Positions 63,264 through 64,000 of a stretch of 64,000 nucleotides of DNA are shown piece by piece. Position 1 is the first letter of the stretch, and each line of letters opens with the position of its first letter. Below the pieces are notes generated by a model. That model saw nothing but the letters and a program-made list of their open reading frames with translations. It had not been told where the DNA came from and did not search any database. The translations under genes were made by a program, and so were the position numbers. Source of the stretch: Bacillus sp. OK048 (GTDB lineage: Bacteria; Bacillota; Bacilli; Bacillales; Cytobacillaceae). The stretch covers positions 248,001-312,000 of the forward strand of contig NZ_FNHN01000007.1 of NCBI RefSeq assembly GCF_900103525.1. Direction: 5' to 3'.

Positions 63264-63897
63264 ATAAAATTACATATTTTACAAAATCGAACTAGATCTT
63301 TCGATATTTTAATAAAGATCAGAGAAAAAAAGGTTAGTTTAGTTTCGGTGGCCTGACTACCCTATATATGTTGGCAGAAATCGGGTGCCAGGTACGATCC
63401 AGCGTTTTGACGCTTTCGAAACAAACTGACTGATGAAGAAGCTTTTGATGAGTTCGAGAGCTATCCGACTATTATTTTTTGTTTCATCTTTCTGATCTCT
63501 TAAACCCAGCTTCTTCAGCTTCTTCTGAACAGAACCATTCTTCTCAATATCTTCCATCAATCTTAGTTATGTCATAAAATTGATCTTCAGGTAAATAGTG
63601 AATTTTTTTTCTGTGTTGTAGCAGAACATTTCCTTTAATATTACAATTAGTGCCAACATCTTTTTCCCTACCACAAAGCTGATAAAACAAATGAAAGTAT
63701 GACAGCTACTATTAGCAGGCACCGGCAGGCACCGGGTGCCAGGCACCATCCAGAGAATTTCCATTTAAGTTATTTGTTCACTAGTAGATTAAAAGGTTTA
63801 TTCTCCCGCACTAATATTGTCTATTGATTCAAGTATTGTAGTATAATATAGTTGTTTGAATTGTTTGCAAGTTACCGTAGAAATGAAAGGGGTTGAG
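63264..63897. other. Repeat-rich gene-free region
   Basis: No supported gene. Fragments of the GGGTGCCAGGCACC element lie at 63382-63400 and 63733-63872. A minus-strand frame at 63357-63560 is basic and helical but partly made of repeat sequence, so it was not accepted. TTGTCT-N18-TATAAT (63818-63847), inside the last repeat, may be the promoter of the ComM-like gene. Confidence 0.4.
63733..63872. repeat. Dispersed GGGTGCCAGGCACC element (copy 3)
   Basis: Full copy: GGGTGCCAGGCACC, ATCCAGAGAATTTCC, TTCACTAGTAGATTAAAAGG, CTATTGATTCAAGTATTG and TAGTATAATATAGTTGTTTG. It carries a TATAAT that probably drives the next gene. Confidence 0.8.
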
Positions 63898-64000
63898 ATG
63901 GTGACATCATCGGTTATGACGGTGGGTTTAAATGGTATGGATGGTTATCGTGTAAAGGTAGAAGTAAATACGCGGACGGATAAGGAATCATTTGTGATTG
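63898..64000 (+). CDS. ComM/YifB-family Mg-chelatase-like ATPase (N-terminal part)
   Basis: The first 34 codons of a gene that runs off the window. The start MVTSSVMTVGLNGMDGYRVK, followed by VEVNTRTDKESFVI, is the typical N-terminus of YifB/ComM proteins (a Lon-protease-like domain before the AAA+ Mg-chelatase part). GAAAGGGG precedes the ATG. The family acts in DNA uptake and branch migration of transforming DNA. Confidence 0.8.
   Translation, partial: MVTSSVMTVGLNGMDGYRVKVEVNTRTDKESFVI

Noticed and set aside
63357..63560. 67-codon minus-strand frame
   Set aside because: Its end is translated GGTGCCAGG repeat and the family is unknown. It is probably spurious or a fragment.

Overview
The window looks like chromosome of a low-GC, Gram-positive, spore-former-type Bacillota, most likely a Bacillaceae member of the Bacillus/Neobacillus kind. 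The grounds are strong AGGAGG-type ribosome binding sites, sigma-A style promoters, a YhgE/TetR pair, PadR/DUF1129 and LytTR/DUF3021 pairs, LysM-NlpC/P60 and coiled-coil/3D cell-wall enzymes, an ECF sigma/DUF4179 pair, and a Bacillus-type exopolysaccharide operon with tyrosine kinase and phosphatase. No tRNA or intact rRNA gene was seen.

Layout. 0-9 kb: an XRE regulator, an Rpn-type nuclease remnant, a coiled-coil/3D wall protein, then a SNF2 helicase and a SWIM zinc-finger protein on the minus strand, with several tandem and dispersed repeats between them. 9-20 kb: three very small minus-strand ORFs, a TetR/YhgE locus with three matching operators, PadR/DUF1129 with three matching operators, LytTR/DUF3021, two hydrolases, and modular repeats holding 21-bp iterons. 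20-31 kb: metabolic genes, a UbiB-like kinase, ECF sigma/anti-sigma, an AbrB-Doc toxin-antitoxin module next to a stray 16S rRNA fragment, a LysM/NlpC-P60 hydrolase and an SGNH-type protein.

31-49 kb: an exopolysaccharide cluster (Wzz, tyrosine kinase, phosphatase, an EAR-like leader, GalU, initiating sugar transferase, PssD/PssE, glycosyltransferases, acetyltransferases, Wzy, Wzx, a TupA-like protein, UDP-glucose dehydrogenase). It is AT-rich and interrupted by degraded sugar-nucleotide genes and an IS3 remnant. 49-54 kb: decayed manA and ROK fructokinase genes; an intact IS21-type element has inserted at the start codon of the ROK gene. Together with a GDP-fucose synthase remnant (about 35.9 kb) and a manC remnant (63.0 kb), this looks like decay of a GDP-mannose/GDP-fucose supply pathway.

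54-64 kb: a c-di-GMP-I riboswitch in front of a 43-residue membrane peptide, two small regulator/hypothetical genes, and the most notable locus of the window at 57.9-59.6 kb. This is a stand-alone reverse transcriptase with a YCDD active site, preceded by its own promoter and a roughly 270-nt structured leader, the layout of DRT2-type anti-phage systems. The complement of the leader holds a 147-nt (49-codon) stop-free segment bounded by two GTTT motifs. If reverse transcription jumps between these motifs, the units join in the same frame, giving an endless ORF, and each junction creates a consensus promoter (TTGACA, 17 bp, TATAAT). A lipase-like gene, an IS21 remnant, a possible structured RNA and the start of a ComM/YifB gene close the window.
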